Origin: Siminovitchia fordii DSM 16014 = CIP 108821
Lineage (GTDB): Bacteria; Bacillota; Bacilli; Bacillales; Bacillaceae_C
Length of the DNA stretch: 64,000 nt
Assembly (NCBI RefSeq): GCF_000374565.1
Contig: NZ_KB894705.1
Coordinates: forward strand, 1-64,000
Reading direction: 5' to 3'
A model generated the notes under the pieces. It saw only the letters and a list, made by a program, of their open reading frames with translations. It searched no databases and had not been told where the DNA came from. This document shows positions 51,421 to 60,793 of the stretch, piece after piece (the stretch's first letter is position 1; every line of letters starts with the position of its first letter). A program made the translations under genes and the position numbers.

Positions 51421-51685
51421 ATGCAATAATCCATAATTGGATGACTGACAAAGCAGCAACCCCCGGCAGACCGAGCAGCCCCGAAATGGCTGCAGTCACA
51501 AAGTTGATTGGAATATACAGCCCGAATTGATTCCCGAAAGCATTTAAAAAAAATAGAAACAGGGCGCCGATCATCAATTTTATAAATGATTGGCCGACCA
51601 CTTTAAATACGCTCCCCGGTTTTACCGCCATCAGTAAAAATATGATCAGGCCGATAAGCGAAGAAATAATCAAGATTGAATCCAA
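51419..51685 (-). CDS. bofA: pro-sigma-K processing inhibitor BofA
   Basis: An 88-residue integral membrane protein with hydrophobic segments at about 4-22, 33-52 and 62-85, and the conserved PINFVTAAISGLLGLPGVAAL near the C-terminus. It inhibits the intramembrane protease SpoIVFB in B. subtilis. The start is TTG after a purine-rich GGAGGGGG site. A sigma-E-type -10 lies about 36 bp upstream. Confidence 0.94.
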   Translation of the reverse strand: MDSILIISSLIGLIIFLLMAVKPGSVFKVVGQSFIKLMIGALFLFFLNAFGNQFGLYIPINFVTAAISGLLGLPGVAALSVIQLWIIA

Positions 51686-51720
51686 GCGTTCCCCCTCCTG
51701 CCCTCACGTCCTTCCTTAAT

Positions 51721-51747
51721 ATTGTATGTAAGGATTGTCCAAAAAGA
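51721..51747 (-). promoter_or_regulatory. sigma-E-type promoter of bofA
   Basis: Minus strand: TCTTTT (51742-51747), 13 bp, CATACAAT (51721-51728). The -10 matches the sigma-E consensus exactly; the -35 is weak but similar to that of yaaH in this window. Confidence 0.5.
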
Positions 51748-51748
51748 A

Positions 51749-52020
51749 CATTAAGAACCTCAAGGCCACAAGCACAACATAAATTAGAGGAGACAGTTCT
51801 CCATCCCCATAGCAAAGCAGCGACTTTAATCAATCCATGATGCTGTATGCAGCTTTGCACGAGGGAAAACATACGCTTTCCCGAATAGGCTGTGCCGCGG
51901 GAGAACATTCATATTGGAGATGATCTTGTTTAACTTGATCCTTTTGCCGATAGCAGCTGAAGGCCAATAATACCTATTTTTTTCCTATAAAACTTATTAT
52001 AATTTTTTCTTCGTAAACGA
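51749..52020. other. yaaL-bofA gap with no further feature
   Basis: About 270 bp upstream of the bofA promoter. A 101-codon minus-strand frame here (51603-51908) overlaps bofA in another frame, has no family signature and is probably not a gene. No clear yaaL terminator was found. Confidence 0.4.
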
Positions 52021-52024
52021 GAGA

Positions 52025-52240
52025 TCATTGATTTTTTATTGAAATTTTTCGTTTCTTTGCTTCCTTGAACAGAAAAATATACTTCGCCTTTGCCAATAGC
52101 ATCTGATACTGCAATTCATCATTTGGCTCGTAGCTTAATTTGAGCATATCGCTCTTTTGATCCCATTCTTTTTTTACATTTCCCATAAGGTCAATTAACC
52201 TATGATCAAATTCTTTACGCAATTTATGTTTCCGGAACAT
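52025..52240 (-). CDS. yaaL: YaaL family protein (DUF2508)
   Basis: A 71-residue basic protein (MFRKHKLRKEFDHRLIDLM; LLAKAKYIFLFKEAKKRKIS). Function unknown. AAGGAGAGG precedes ATG by 6 nt. It is the last gene of dnaX-yaaK-recR-yaaL. Confidence 0.88.
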   Translation of the reverse strand: MFRKHKLRKEFDHRLIDLMGNVKKEWDQKSDMLKLSYEPNDELQYQMLLAKAKYIFLFKEAKKRKISIKNQ

Positions 52241-52253
52241 ATGGGACCTCTCC

Positions 52254-52853
52254 TTAAAGAACTTCTCTTCGGCCTTCCAACGCTTTTGAGAGAGTCACTT
52301 CATCTGCGTATTCAAGATCTCCTCCGACTGGCAGACCATGGGCAATCCTTGTCACGGTGATGCCCGACGGTTTTAGGAGACGGGAAATATACATGGCCGT
52401 AGCTTCCCCTTCGATATTCGGATTTGTCGCTAAAATCACTTCCTGGACAGTTTCATCCTGCAGCCTTTTCAGCAGATCAGGAATATTGATGTCTTCCGGC
52501 CCGATGCCTTCCATCGGGGAAATGGATCCATGAAGAACATGATACAGACCGTTGAATTCTTTCATTTTTTCCATGGCGATGACATCCTTTGGCTCCTGCA
52601 CAACACAGATGACGCTGCGATCGCGTCTTTGATCTTCGCAAATATAACATGGATCCTTATCAGTGATATGGCCGCATACCGAACAATAGCCAAGATCCCT
52701 TTTTGCATTGACCAGGGCCTTTGCAAAATCAAGTACAGTGTCTTCTTTCATGTTAAGAACGAAAAACGCCAGGCGGGCTGCTGTTTTCGGCCCGATTCCC
52801 GGCAGTTTCATAAAGCTGTCAATCAGCTTTGATATTGGTTCTGGGTAATGCAT
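52254..52853 (-). CDS. recR: recombination mediator RecR
   Basis: RecF-pathway protein acting with RecO. The 199-residue protein has an N-terminal helix-hairpin-helix ([18 protein letters not shown]), a zinc finger ([16 protein letters not shown]), and a Toprim domain ([34 protein letters not shown]). Preceded by GGAGG; follows yaaK. Confidence 0.97.
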   Translation of the reverse strand: MHYPEPISKLIDSFMKLPGIGPKTAARLAFFVLNMKEDTVLDFAKALVNAKRDLGYCSVCGHITDKDPCYICEDQRRDRSVICVVQEPKDVIAMEKMKEFNGLYHVLHGSISPMEGIGPEDINIPDLLKRLQDETVQEVILATNPNIEGEATAMYISRLLKPSGITVTRIAHGLPVGGDLEYADEVTLSKALEGRREVL

Positions 52854-52865
52854 AATGGTAACCTC

Positions 52866-53183
52866 CTAGAAGCCAGGAAGGTTTAATCCTTTTGTAAATT
52901 GTCCCATCGTCTGGCTTGATAATTCTTCTGCCTGCTTCAAGGCATCATTTGTAGCCGCCAACACAAGATCCTGCAGCATCTCAATATCTTCCGGATCTAC
53001 GACTTCTTCAGCGATTTGAACTTCCAGCACTTCCTTATGGCCGGAAACAATCACTTTTACCATTCCGCCCCCTGCTGTGCCTTCAATTCTTTTTTCGCCA
53101 AGTTCCTCCTGAGCCTGTGCCATCTTCTTCTGCATTTTCTGCATTTGTTTCATCATGCCTTGCATATTTCCCATTCCTCGCAT
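52866..53183 (-). CDS. yaaK: nucleoid-associated protein YaaK (YbaB/EbfC family)
   Basis: A 105-residue DNA-binding protein with a Met/Gln-rich helical N-terminus ([21 protein letters not shown]) and core [25 protein letters not shown]. The dnaX-yaaK-recR order is broadly conserved. Confidence 0.95.
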   Translation of the reverse strand: MRGMGNMQGMMKQMQKMQKKMAQAQEELGEKRIEGTAGGGMVKVIVSGHKEVLEVQIAEEVVDPEDIEMLQDLVLAATNDALKQAEELSSQTMGQFTKGLNLPGF

Positions 53184-53205
53184 TGTAAACTACCTCCACC
53201 CATGA

Positions 53206-54903
53206 TTAGTTTTTAATTTCTAACAAATCTTTTCCAACGAGTTTTAAAGCTTCGGAAACGATGGGATCATCCTGTTCCTCTGTAGTACTTTCGTCTCCAT
53301 CACTCTTACTAGATTGTAAAAACTCTTCCCGAATCTCTTTCCATTGGGCTTCAGGAACTCCGATTATTTTAAAACCTGTTCCAGTCTGCTCTTCCAATAT
53401 TTGAGAGATTGTTTGGACAAACGTATGATTTTCCATGGCCATTTTACAAATCATATCATATTTGAATTTCAAGATAATCGCATCTGCAGATGCTGCAGCC
53501 GGTTCGGCATCATTAAGCAGGGCAACCTGCGAAGGCAAATGCCGCTGATTCAATATATTCAAGAATTCTCCCCAATGGCTTTTAACATCATTTAGATGCT
53601 TCCTTGTAGCTTCCTTTAATACTTGGGTAACAGCACCTGCATTAACCCTAAATTCCTTTCCGGCATTTCTAGCCGGCCTTTTTAAAGATTGTGCAGGCTG
53701 GTTTTGATTCTTGTCTCTCGGTTGGCTGTTATTTTTCAGCCACTTGATTTCTTTTTCCAATGCTTCAATCTTCTTATGCAATTCCTGGACCTGCGGTCCA
53801 TCCCCCTGAACCGGTATTCTTTCTGTCTGGCAAAGCTTCACCAGACATACTTCCAAATAAATACGCGCATGGTTAGAGAACCGCATTTCCTGCTGTGTCT
53901 TGCTTAATATATCAATGTATTCATAAATTTGCTGCGGCTGAATCTCTTCAGCAAGGGCTTTAAATTCTTCGTCAAGAAGCGCATGCTCGGCTATCTCATC
54001 CAAATTTGGGGCTGTCTTATAAAGCAGGAGATCCCGAAAATACAGGATAAAATCCTCTGTGAACCGGGAAGGATCCTTCCCCTGCATAAGCAATTCCTCG
54101 AGCGTTCCGAGAGCTTCGGAAACATCTTGATCATGAACAGCGCGTGCAAGCTTGTTCAAACTGTTCTGCGAAATGGATCCGGTGACAGTCAAAGCATCTT
54201 CCACGGTGACTTTTCCAGTGCTGAATGAAATAACCTGATCCAGCAGGCTCAATGCATCCCGCATACCGCCTTCAGCCGCTCTGGAAATGATTTGAAGCGC
54301 CTTCTCATCATATTCCAAGGAAGTTTCATCTGCAATATGTGCCATTCGTCCGGCAATGTCCTGCGAAGTGATTCTTTTAAAATCAAAACGCTGGCACCTG
54401 GAAATGATCGTTAACGGAATTTTGTGCGGCTCTGTCGTAGCCAATATGAAAATGACATGTTTGGGCGGTTCTTCCAATGTTTTGAGCAAAGCATTGAATG
54501 CGCCAATAGTCAGCATATGCACTTCGTCAATGATGTAGACTTTGTACTTCACAGCATTGGGCGTGTATTTGACCTTGTCACGGATATCACGGATTTCTTC
54601 GACTCCGTTATTGGAAGCCGCATCAATTTCAATGACATCAGAAACTGAACCATCGGTGATTCCCTGGCAGGCGGGACATTCATTGCATGGCTCTGCAACT
54701 GGCATTTTTTCACAGTTAACCGCTTTTGCCATTATTTTGGCTGCACTCGTTTTTCCAGTTCCGCGTGGACCGGAAAATAAATAAGCGTGCGAAATTTTTT
54801 GTTGGAGGAGAGCATTTTGCAACGTCTTTGTCACATGTTCCTGCCCGATGACATCCGCAAACGACTGCGGCCGCCATACCCGATATAACGCCTGGTAACT
54901 CAT
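53206..54903 (-). CDS. dnaX: DNA polymerase III subunit gamma/tau
   Basis: Clamp-loader ATPase. The 565-residue protein has Walker A FSGPRGTGKTSAAKI (about 43-57), a zinc module (CEKMPVAEPCNECPAC), VYIIDEVHMLT, the sensor-1 region and SRC (IISRCQRFDF). Domain III and the tau-specific C-terminal region follow, including a coiled coil (about 370-390). No frameshift site for a separate gamma was identified. Confidence 0.97.
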   Translation of the reverse strand: MSYQALYRVWRPQSFADVIGQEHVTKTLQNALLQQKISHAYLFSGPRGTGKTSAAKIMAKAVNCEKMPVAEPCNECPACQGITDGSVSDVIEIDAASNNGVEEIRDIRDKVKYTPNAVKYKVYIIDEVHMLTIGAFNALLKTLEEPPKHVIFILATTEPHKIPLTIISRCQRFDFKRITSQDIAGRMAHIADETSLEYDEKALQIISRAAEGGMRDALSLLDQVISFSTGKVTVEDALTVTGSISQNSLNKLARAVHDQDVSEALGTLEELLMQGKDPSRFTEDFILYFRDLLLYKTAPNLDEIAEHALLDEEFKALAEEIQPQQIYEYIDILSKTQQEMRFSNHARIYLEVCLVKLCQTERIPVQGDGPQVQELHKKIEALEKEIKWLKNNSQPRDKNQNQPAQSLKRPARNAGKEFRVNAGAVTQVLKEATRKHLNDVKSHWGEFLNILNQRHLPSQVALLNDAEPAAASADAIILKFKYDMICKMAMENHTFVQTISQILEEQTGTGFKIIGVPEAQWKEIREEFLQSSKSDGDESTTEEQDDPIVSEALKLVGKDLLEIKN

Positions 54904-55017
54904 GCTCTGCCTCCCTGTAAAGTAATTATTCTACCATTTATTATACCTTAATCCGAAAGGAAATTACAGGTTGAGTATCATTGAAGAAAGATATAAGTGA
55001 GATGATGAAAGGATCGT

Positions 55018-56700
55018 TTAAAATGCACCTGATCCTCCCCCGCCGCCTCCAACTCCTCCACCTGAAGACGAGCTTCCGCTTGATTGGGAAGCGGCCGTTT
55101 CTTTTGCCTGTTCTCCTGCCGTATCAAAAGATGAAGCCAGGACCGGCCAATACAACGGATAAAAGCCTGACGACATGCTGGTTGCTTCACCTGGATATCC
55201 ATCAATGATTGTATATCTGTTCGTTTCGGTGTGGACCGATCCTCTGATTCCAAGTGAATAAATCATGGCCCGCATCCGGTCATCCTCACTATAGATTTTC
55301 CAATCCCAATCGGAAATTCGATCAAATTCATCAACCAATCTTTTCCATTCCTCCTGGATGCGTATACCTTTTTCTGACAATGACTTGTAAAAAATGGAAA
55401 ATCCCAAATAGGCTATAAACAGGAAGATAAATAAAATCATGTACAGGAAAAGGTCATACTTAGCCGACATAATCATAAACCCAAAAGGAGGGATGCTTAA
55501 CAATCCAAATGCAATTCTCACTGGTATTCTTTGATCATATAAACCATGCTGCTTTGTTTCTTTTGTAACCGCCGCTTTCCAACTGTTGATTTCCTCACTA
55601 TAGTTCATATGGTTTTTCTTATCTTTCATGAATTCATCCAAGTCATCCATGCGGAAGGTACCGTTCCATCCAATCTTATCGAATAAAAGGCCGATGAGAA
55701 TCCGTTCATGTTCCTCCGCCGCGTCCCTATTGATTAATCGGAAATGACCCTCTTGTGTTTGCTTGACATACCCCTGACGGACAAGGTCCAGCAATGCTGC
55801 CGCTATCGTTTCATTATGAAGTCCATTAGTAAAATAGATAGTTGCGGGCATCGTCATTTGCTGCTCAGGAATTTTCACTTTATGATTTAGAACATCTTCC
55901 ACTATAGTTTCCTTTTTCTTTTTCGTTTTATTGGTTTGGTTCATCACCATTAAGATAAACAAAGCGGTAAATCCGGCTAGGACCCATACCCCTGTAGAAG
56001 ACAGTTTCTTTTTATTCTTAGCGTAAGTGATTGCCTTCTCTTCCAACGTTCTTTTTTCGTTGACTATTTCTTCTTTCATCTTTTTATTAGCCGTTAGCTG
56101 CATTGCCGGAAATAATGCTGAATTGTAGGCAACTCTTATGTCTCCATTCTCCCCGGCTTCCACTTTTCCCATTGAATAGACGATAGTTCCATCATCCGCC
56201 ACGTTCTCTGTTTTAAATGCGGAATCGTACCCTAATGCAATGGCTTCATCTGCTGGACCGGGAGGATGAACCACAATGGTCATTCTCCCATAGTCAGTTT
56301 CATTACGGTCATCAAAAAATGGCCAATAAAATTCCGAGACATCTATAAACTTATCCATTCCATTTTTGATTGAATAATAAATATCCACATGGATTGTCTC
56401 ATTCTTTCCCTTTCGGTGAATTTTATAAAGCTCCCCCTCTTTTTCTACTTTTAGACTTTTTTCATCCTCTTTCGCCATTAATCCACTTATTTCCGCACCT
56501 TTTTTCGGGAATATTTCCCGGGTAATGCCATTAAATTTACCGTCAAAAGAGTAAGTATGACGTTCATGTACATTGATGTCCCCATTTTCCTGTAAATAAG
56601 CATCAATTTTTACATCAGGAATTGAAAAATCTACTGCATATGTAAACGAAGGTATTAAAAACAAAAAGATCAAAGTAAGAAATATTATTTTTCTCATCAT
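55018..56700 (-). CDS. DUF2207 membrane protein with Gly-rich C-terminus
   Basis: A 560-residue protein with a cleavable-looking signal peptide (about 1-22, ending SFTYA), an extracytoplasmic DUF2207 domain (about 25-215), a transmembrane helix at about 235-255, a cytoplasmic region, and two more helices around 395-445. The last 20 residues are Ser/Gly-rich (SSSSGGGVGGGGGG), typical for the family. Function unknown. It is not present between the SRP RNA and dnaX in B. subtilis and may be an insertion. AGAGGTGA precedes a double ATG. Confidence 0.85.
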   Translation of the reverse strand: MMRKIIFLTLIFLFLIPSFTYAVDFSIPDVKIDAYLQENGDINVHERHTYSFDGKFNGITREIFPKKGAEISGLMAKEDEKSLKVEKEGELYKIHRKGKNETIHVDIYYSIKNGMDKFIDVSEFYWPFFDDRNETDYGRMTIVVHPPGPADEAIALGYDSAFKTENVADDGTIVYSMGKVEAGENGDIRVAYNSALFPAMQLTANKKMKEEIVNEKRTLEEKAITYAKNKKKLSSTGVWVLAGFTALFILMVMNQTNKTKKKKETIVEDVLNHKVKIPEQQMTMPATIYFTNGLHNETIAAALLDLVRQGYVKQTQEGHFRLINRDAAEEHERILIGLLFDKIGWNGTFRMDDLDEFMKDKKNHMNYSEEINSWKAAVTKETKQHGLYDQRIPVRIAFGLLSIPPFGFMIMSAKYDLFLYMILFIFLFIAYLGFSIFYKSLSEKGIRIQEEWKRLVDEFDRISDWDWKIYSEDDRMRAMIYSLGIRGSVHTETNRYTIIDGYPGEATSMSSGFYPLYWPVLASSFDTAGEQAKETAASQSSGSSSSGGGVGGGGGGSGAF

Positions 56701-56762
56701 GAGTATTCACCTCTCTCCGTTAATAATATTTACGGACGAAGGATTGTTTAGGTTCCAAATAT

Positions 56763-56800
56763 AAAAAAACCCACCCGCATTTATTGCGAATGGGTTTATC
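56763..56800 (-). terminator. SRP RNA terminator
   Basis: Stem AAACCCATTCGC/GCGGGTGGGTTT (with G-U pairs) followed by TTTTTTT on the minus strand, right after the SRP RNA 3' end. Confidence 0.88.
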
Positions 56801-56811
56801 ATTTTATTAGT

Positions 56812-57084
56812 AAATGCCGCGCACCCTCCTTCGACAGTGCTTCACCTGCGTTACTCAAGCAGTTAGCTCGACCCAGGCTCCCCCGCGGCACATGAGAGGT
56901 TCCACTTAATGCTGCTTCCTTCCGGACCTGACATGGTTCATGGGTTCTCATTGCGCAGGACCCGGGTGTCTACACCACTTACTTGAGGCAGACCAGACAA
57001 AACAACAGCCTCTGGAAGGGATTCAACCCCGCTGGAGCGGATTTCGGGTACAGGGCTCCGCTACTTCCCCGTCTAGCACGGCAT
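56812..57084 (-). ncRNA. ffs: signal recognition particle RNA (scRNA, large Bacillus type)
   Basis: On the minus strand the RNA begins ATGCCGTGCTAGACGGGG, includes the Alu-like 5' part, and contains the conserved helix-8 motif GTCAGGTCCGGAAGGAAGCA that binds Ffh. The 3' end (GTGCGCGGCA) pairs with the 5' end. The length of about 270 nt fits the long Bacillus form. It lies between tadA and dnaX as in B. subtilis. Confidence 0.95.
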
Positions 57085-57152
57085 ATCCCATTTTACTACT
57101 TTTTCAGCTTAAAATCAATGCCTGTTCTGCTTTTATCAAAAGTTTCCAAGCC

Positions 57153-57620
57153 TTAAGACCTTCTTTTCTTTTCACGGATTCTACGAAAAAAATCACTTAA
57201 CAGCCTGCCGCATTCCTCCCCCAGAACACCGCTAATAACCTCACTTTGATGGTTAAACCTTTCATCCGTCAACAAATTCATCAACGTTCCCGCACAGCCG
57301 GCCTTCGGATCAGATGCACCATATACAACCTTTTTTACCCTGGATAAAATAATGGCTCCGCTGCACATCGGGCAAGGCTCCAATGTGACATATAACTCAG
57401 CCTCTTCCAGTCTCCAGGTTCCCAACTTTTTACAAGCTGATTCAATAGCCAGCAATTCCGCATGGGCCACAGCGTTTTGATCCGTTTCTCGCTTATTATG
57501 GGCGGCAGCTACCACTTTATCATTGAGTACAACGACTGCTCCAATGGGTACTTCCTTCATCTCTTCAGCTTTCTTTGCTTCAGCAATCGCCAATTGCATA
57601 TACTTTTCTTCTCTTTCCAT
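57153..57620 (-). CDS. tadA: tRNA-specific adenosine deaminase
   Basis: Makes inosine at the wobble position of tRNA-Arg(ACG). The 155-residue protein has the deaminase motif NAVAHAELLAIE (HAE) and LEPCPMCSGAII (PCxxC), plus SDPKAGCAGTLMNLL. Divergent from yaaH. Confidence 0.96.
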   Translation of the reverse strand: MEREEKYMQLAIAEAKKAEEMKEVPIGAVVVLNDKVVAAAHNKRETDQNAVAHAELLAIESACKKLGTWRLEEAELYVTLEPCPMCSGAIILSRVKKVVYGASDPKAGCAGTLMNLLTDERFNHQSEVISGVLGEECGRLLSDFFRRIREKKRRS

Positions 57621-57660
57621 TTGTATCTCCCTAATCGACTCTAATTAGAACATTGGTTGG

Positions 57661-57688
57661 TCTTTTATTTTTACATAATACATACAAT
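57661..57688 (+). promoter_or_regulatory. sigma-E-type promoter of yaaH
   Basis: Plus strand: TCTTTT (57661-57666), 14 bp, CATACAAT (57681-57688), about 47 bp before the start codon. The -10 is an exact sigma-E match. yaaH is sigma-E dependent in B. subtilis. Confidence 0.55.
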
Positions 57689-57734
57689 GGGACAAGGAGA
57701 ATGTTATATTTTGATCAGCCTAAGGAGGAAAAAC

Positions 57735-59021
57735 ATGCAGATTCATGTTGTCGAGCCCAATGAGACATTGAACTCGATTGCCTCTCGTTATAATATTGCA
57801 CCGGCCATTATAGCTGATGCGAACCAACTACCCAATCCCAATCAACTCGTTGTCGGTCAGGCAATGGTCATTCCGATATTCGGACAGTTTTACTGGGTCC
57901 AGCCTGGTGACAGCCTTTGGGCCATAGCCCAAAGATTTGGGATATCCTATCAGGAGCTGGCACGAATCAATGGTATTCAAGTCAATCAACCCATACGAGT
58001 CGGCATGCGGCTTTATATTCCACAAAGACCCAAAAGGGATGGTGAATTTCTCGCTTATGTGGAACCCCGGCGAGTAGGGGAAGTTTCTCCAGCGCTAGAG
58101 TCAAGTGCAAGGGAAGCATCACCCTATTTAACCTACCTGGCCCCCTTTGCCTATTTACCGAAGCGGGACGGATCATTGGATCCTCCAAAGTTAAACAGAT
58201 TTCCTGAAATAGCCGAAACAAACAATACATCCCTCGCCATGGTACTGGCTAATCAGGAGGAAGGGCAATTTAATACAGAATTGGTCCATATCCTCCTTAC
58301 GAACGAACAGATCCAAACAACTTTTTTAAATAATATCGTCAGTGAGGCGAAACGGGTCGGTTTTACAGATATACATTTTGACTTTGAAAGAATAGCGGGC
58401 GAGGATAGGGAGGCATATAATAATTTTCTTCGCAGGGCAAGAGATCTCTTTCACAAGGAAGGGTATATCATTTCAACTGCTCTAGCTCCAAAAACAAGTG
58501 CGACACAAATAGGTGAATGGTATGAAGGACATGATTATAAGGCGCATGGAGAAATTGTTGATTATTCATTGATTATGACGTATGAATGGGGATACAGCGG
58601 AGGTCCCGCCATGGCTGTATCTCCTATCGGCCCTGTAAGGCAAGTGCTGGAGTACGCCATTACCGAAATGCCTTCGGAAAAAGTGATGATGGGGCAAAAT
58701 CTTTACGGCTACGATTGGACGCTCCCTTTTGTAAAGGGGACGACAGCAAAAGCCGTCAGTCCCCAGAGGGCCATTCAAATTGCCGCAGAAAACAATGCAG
58801 CCATAGAATATGATTCAACCGCACAGGCACCATTTTTCCATTATACAGACCAAGAAGGAAAGCAACATGAAGTATGGTTTGAAGATGCTCGGTCCATTCA
58901 GGCAAAATTTGATCTTGTAAAAGAACTGAACCTTCGTGGGGTCGGATATTGGAAGCTGGGTCTGCCTTTTCCTCAAAACTGGCTGCTGATCACGGATAAT
59001 TTTAATGTAGTGAAAAAATAG
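57735..59021 (+). CDS. yaaH: spore peptidoglycan N-acetylglucosaminidase with LysM domains (YaaH/SleL-like)
   Basis: A 428-residue protein with two LysM domains (about 1-46, HVVEPNETLNSIASRYNI; about 48-95, YWVQPGDSLWAIAQRFGI) and a GH18 glycosidase domain (about 100-428) with the catalytic DFE in IHFDFERIAGED and conserved MTYEWGYSGGPA. It acts on cortex muropeptides during germination by homology. TAAGGAGG precedes the ATG at 57735 by 7 nt; a 26-residue longer frame is rejected. Confidence 0.95.
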   Translation: MQIHVVEPNETLNSIASRYNIAPAIIADANQLPNPNQLVVGQAMVIPIFGQFYWVQPGDSLWAIAQRFGISYQELARINGIQVNQPIRVGMRLYIPQRPKRDGEFLAYVEPRRVGEVSPALESSAREASPYLTYLAPFAYLPKRDGSLDPPKLNRFPEIAETNNTSLAMVLANQEEGQFNTELVHILLTNEQIQTTFLNNIVSEAKRVGFTDIHFDFERIAGEDREAYNNFLRRARDLFHKEGYIISTALAPKTSATQIGEWYEGHDYKAHGEIVDYSLIMTYEWGYSGGPAMAVSPIGPVRQVLEYAITEMPSEKVMMGQNLYGYDWTLPFVKGTTAKAVSPQRAIQIAAENNAAIEYDSTAQAPFFHYTDQEGKQHEVWFEDARSIQAKFDLVKELNLRGVGYWKLGLPFPQNWLLITDNFNVVKK

Positions 59022-59029
59022 CCGAAAAG

Positions 59030-59057
59030 AGCGGCCCAGAAGCTGGAGCCGCTTTTT
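59030..59057 (+). terminator. yaaH terminator
   Basis: Plus-strand stem AGCGGC-CCAG-AAG-CTGG-A-GCCGCT followed by TTTT. Confidence 0.88.
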
Positions 59058-59131
59058 ATATCAGGTGAACAGCTCATAAAAATTGAATGATGGAGCCATT
59101 TCCCTAATTATTGTATGAACCGTTTGATCTT

Positions 59132-60406
59132 TTATGAAATTACTTCTTTATTCCTCATATATGGACGGAGCACTTCCGGAATTTCTACCGTACCGTCTGC
59201 TCGCTGATAGTTTTCCAAGATGGCGGCAACCGTTCTTCCGACCGCTAATCCGGAGCCGTTCAGCGTATGTACATGCTGCGGCTTGGCCTTCGGCTCAGAG
59301 CGGAAGCGGATATTCGCCCTTCTTGCCTGAAAAGCCTCAAAGTTTGAGCAAGAAGAAATCTCCCGGTACGTGTTATAGCTTGGGATCCATACTTCCAGGT
59401 CATATTTTTTTGCGGCTGTAAAGCCTAGGTCTGCCGTACACATGCTCATGACGCGATATGGCAACTTAAGCAGTTGAAGCACTTTTTCAGCATGACCGGT
59501 CAATTTCTCAAGCTCATCGTAAGAATCCTCCGGCTTTACAAATTTGACCAACTCCACCTTATTAAACTGGTGCTGACGGATCAATCCCCTTGTATCACGG
59601 CCCGCGGATCCAGCTTCTGACCGGAAACAGGCGCTGTAGGCGGCATAGTTTAAAGGCAGCTGCGCACCATCAAGAATCTCATCCCGATGATAATTAGTCA
59701 CCGGAACCTCCGCGGTTGGAATCATGAAAAAGTCCTCGCTTTCAATATGAAAGGCATCCTCCGCAAATTTCGGCAGTTGGCCGGTTCCTGTCATGCTGGC
59801 ACGGTTCACCAAATAAGGTGGAAGTATCTCTTCATAGCCATGCTCTTCCACATGAAGATCAAGCATGAAATTGGCTAGAGCTCGCTCCAGCCTTGCTCCC
59901 AGCCCTTTATAAAATACAAAACGGCTTCCTGTTACTTTTGCTGCTCTTTCAAAATCCAAAATACCTAAATCCGCTGCCAAGTCCCAATGCGGCTTCGGTT
60001 CGAATGAAAACTCGCGTACCTCTCCCCATTTACGGATTTCAACATTGTCTTCTTCCGTTTCTCCAACCGGAACACTTTCATGCGGTATATTCGGAATAGA
60101 CATTAGGATCTTTTCCAATTCATCTTCAGCACGACGAAGCTCCCCGTCCATCTGCTTGATTTGCTGCCCTACTTCTCTCATTTCGACAATCAAATCATCC
60201 GTATTCTGCTTATCCTTTTTCAATTGGGCAATTTTTTCGGAAACTTCATTCCTTCTGCTTTTCAATTTTTCTGCCTGAACAATTATTCCCCTGCGCTTTT
60301 GATCCAACTCCTCAAACTTGTCCAAATCCCCCAAATCTTCGCCGCGGTGTTGCAGCTTCTTTTTCACTTCTTCTAAATTTCCACGAAGTATTCTTATCTC
60401 CAACAT
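59132..60406 (-). CDS. serS: seryl-tRNA synthetase
   Basis: Class II synthetase of 424 residues with the N-terminal antiparallel coiled coil (about 28-105) that contacts the long variable arm of tRNA-Ser, motif 2 ([25 protein letters not shown]) and motif 3 ([19 protein letters not shown]). ATG at 60406 follows GGAGG by 9 nt. It is preceded by a dispersed repeat and, beyond that, a T-box leader. pdxS/pdxT, which lie between dacA and serS in B. subtilis, are absent. Confidence 0.97.
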   Translation of the reverse strand: MLEIRILRGNLEEVKKKLQHRGEDLGDLDKFEELDQKRRGIIVQAEKLKSRRNEVSEKIAQLKKDKQNTDDLIVEMREVGQQIKQMDGELRRAEDELEKILMSIPNIPHESVPVGETEEDNVEIRKWGEVREFSFEPKPHWDLAADLGILDFERAAKVTGSRFVFYKGLGARLERALANFMLDLHVEEHGYEEILPPYLVNRASMTGTGQLPKFAEDAFHIESEDFFMIPTAEVPVTNYHRDEILDGAQLPLNYAAYSACFRSEAGSAGRDTRGLIRQHQFNKVELVKFVKPEDSYDELEKLTGHAEKVLQLLKLPYRVMSMCTADLGFTAAKKYDLEVWIPSYNTYREISSCSNFEAFQARRANIRFRSEPKAKPQHVHTLNGSGLAVGRTVAAILENYQRADGTVEIPEVLRPYMRNKEVIS

Positions 60407-60486
60407 GATAATCAACCTCCAAATAGTTTTTTACTTAAAGAAAGTATAAAATTAGATGAAACTTTTACTCGAATGTTGATGGGATA

Positions 60487-60786
60487 TATAGCTCCATCGA
60501 CTAGCAGACTTCGTGCATTCTCCTACGTTAAGTCAACATCGGCTCCGACGTACAGGAAGTACTAGTGCAAGCGAAGCGACAGGACGTCGCGCTCTGAGCC
60601 TGCCGACGTACAGGATGTACTAGTGCAAGCGAAGCGACAGGACGTCGCGGCCTGAGCCTGCCGACGTACAGGAAGTACTAGTGCGAGCGAAGCGGCAGGA
60701 TGTGGAGGCCTGAGGCGCCGTGTTTCCTTTATCTCGTTGAAGTCACTCCAGTCTGTACGTCGATAAACAGGCGCTTTCGCTTTTCT
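60487..60786. repeat. dispersed intergenic repeat, copy B, with three 58-bp tandem units
   Basis: The ends match copy A at 16935-17142 (left GACTAGCAGA..TTCGTGC; right GTACGTCGATAAACAGGCGC then TTTCGCTTTTCT). The middle holds three tandem 58-bp units beginning at 60545, 60603 and 60661 (each starts CCGACGTACAGGA). Units 1 and 2 differ at about three positions; unit 3 is more diverged. Each unit has a GTAC..GTAC block and units 1 and 2 a GCGAC..GTCGC hairpin. It lies between the T-box terminator and serS. Confidence 0.85.
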
Positions 60787-60793
60787 CAAAAAA

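Noticed and set aside
51603-51908. 101-codon minus-strand frame upstream of bofA
   Set aside because: Overlaps bofA in another frame and covers its likely sigma-E promoter; no recognisable domain.
60545-60718. CRISPR array
   Set aside because: The 58-bp units are contiguous with no variable spacers between short constant repeats, and there are no cas genes; it is a tandem duplication.
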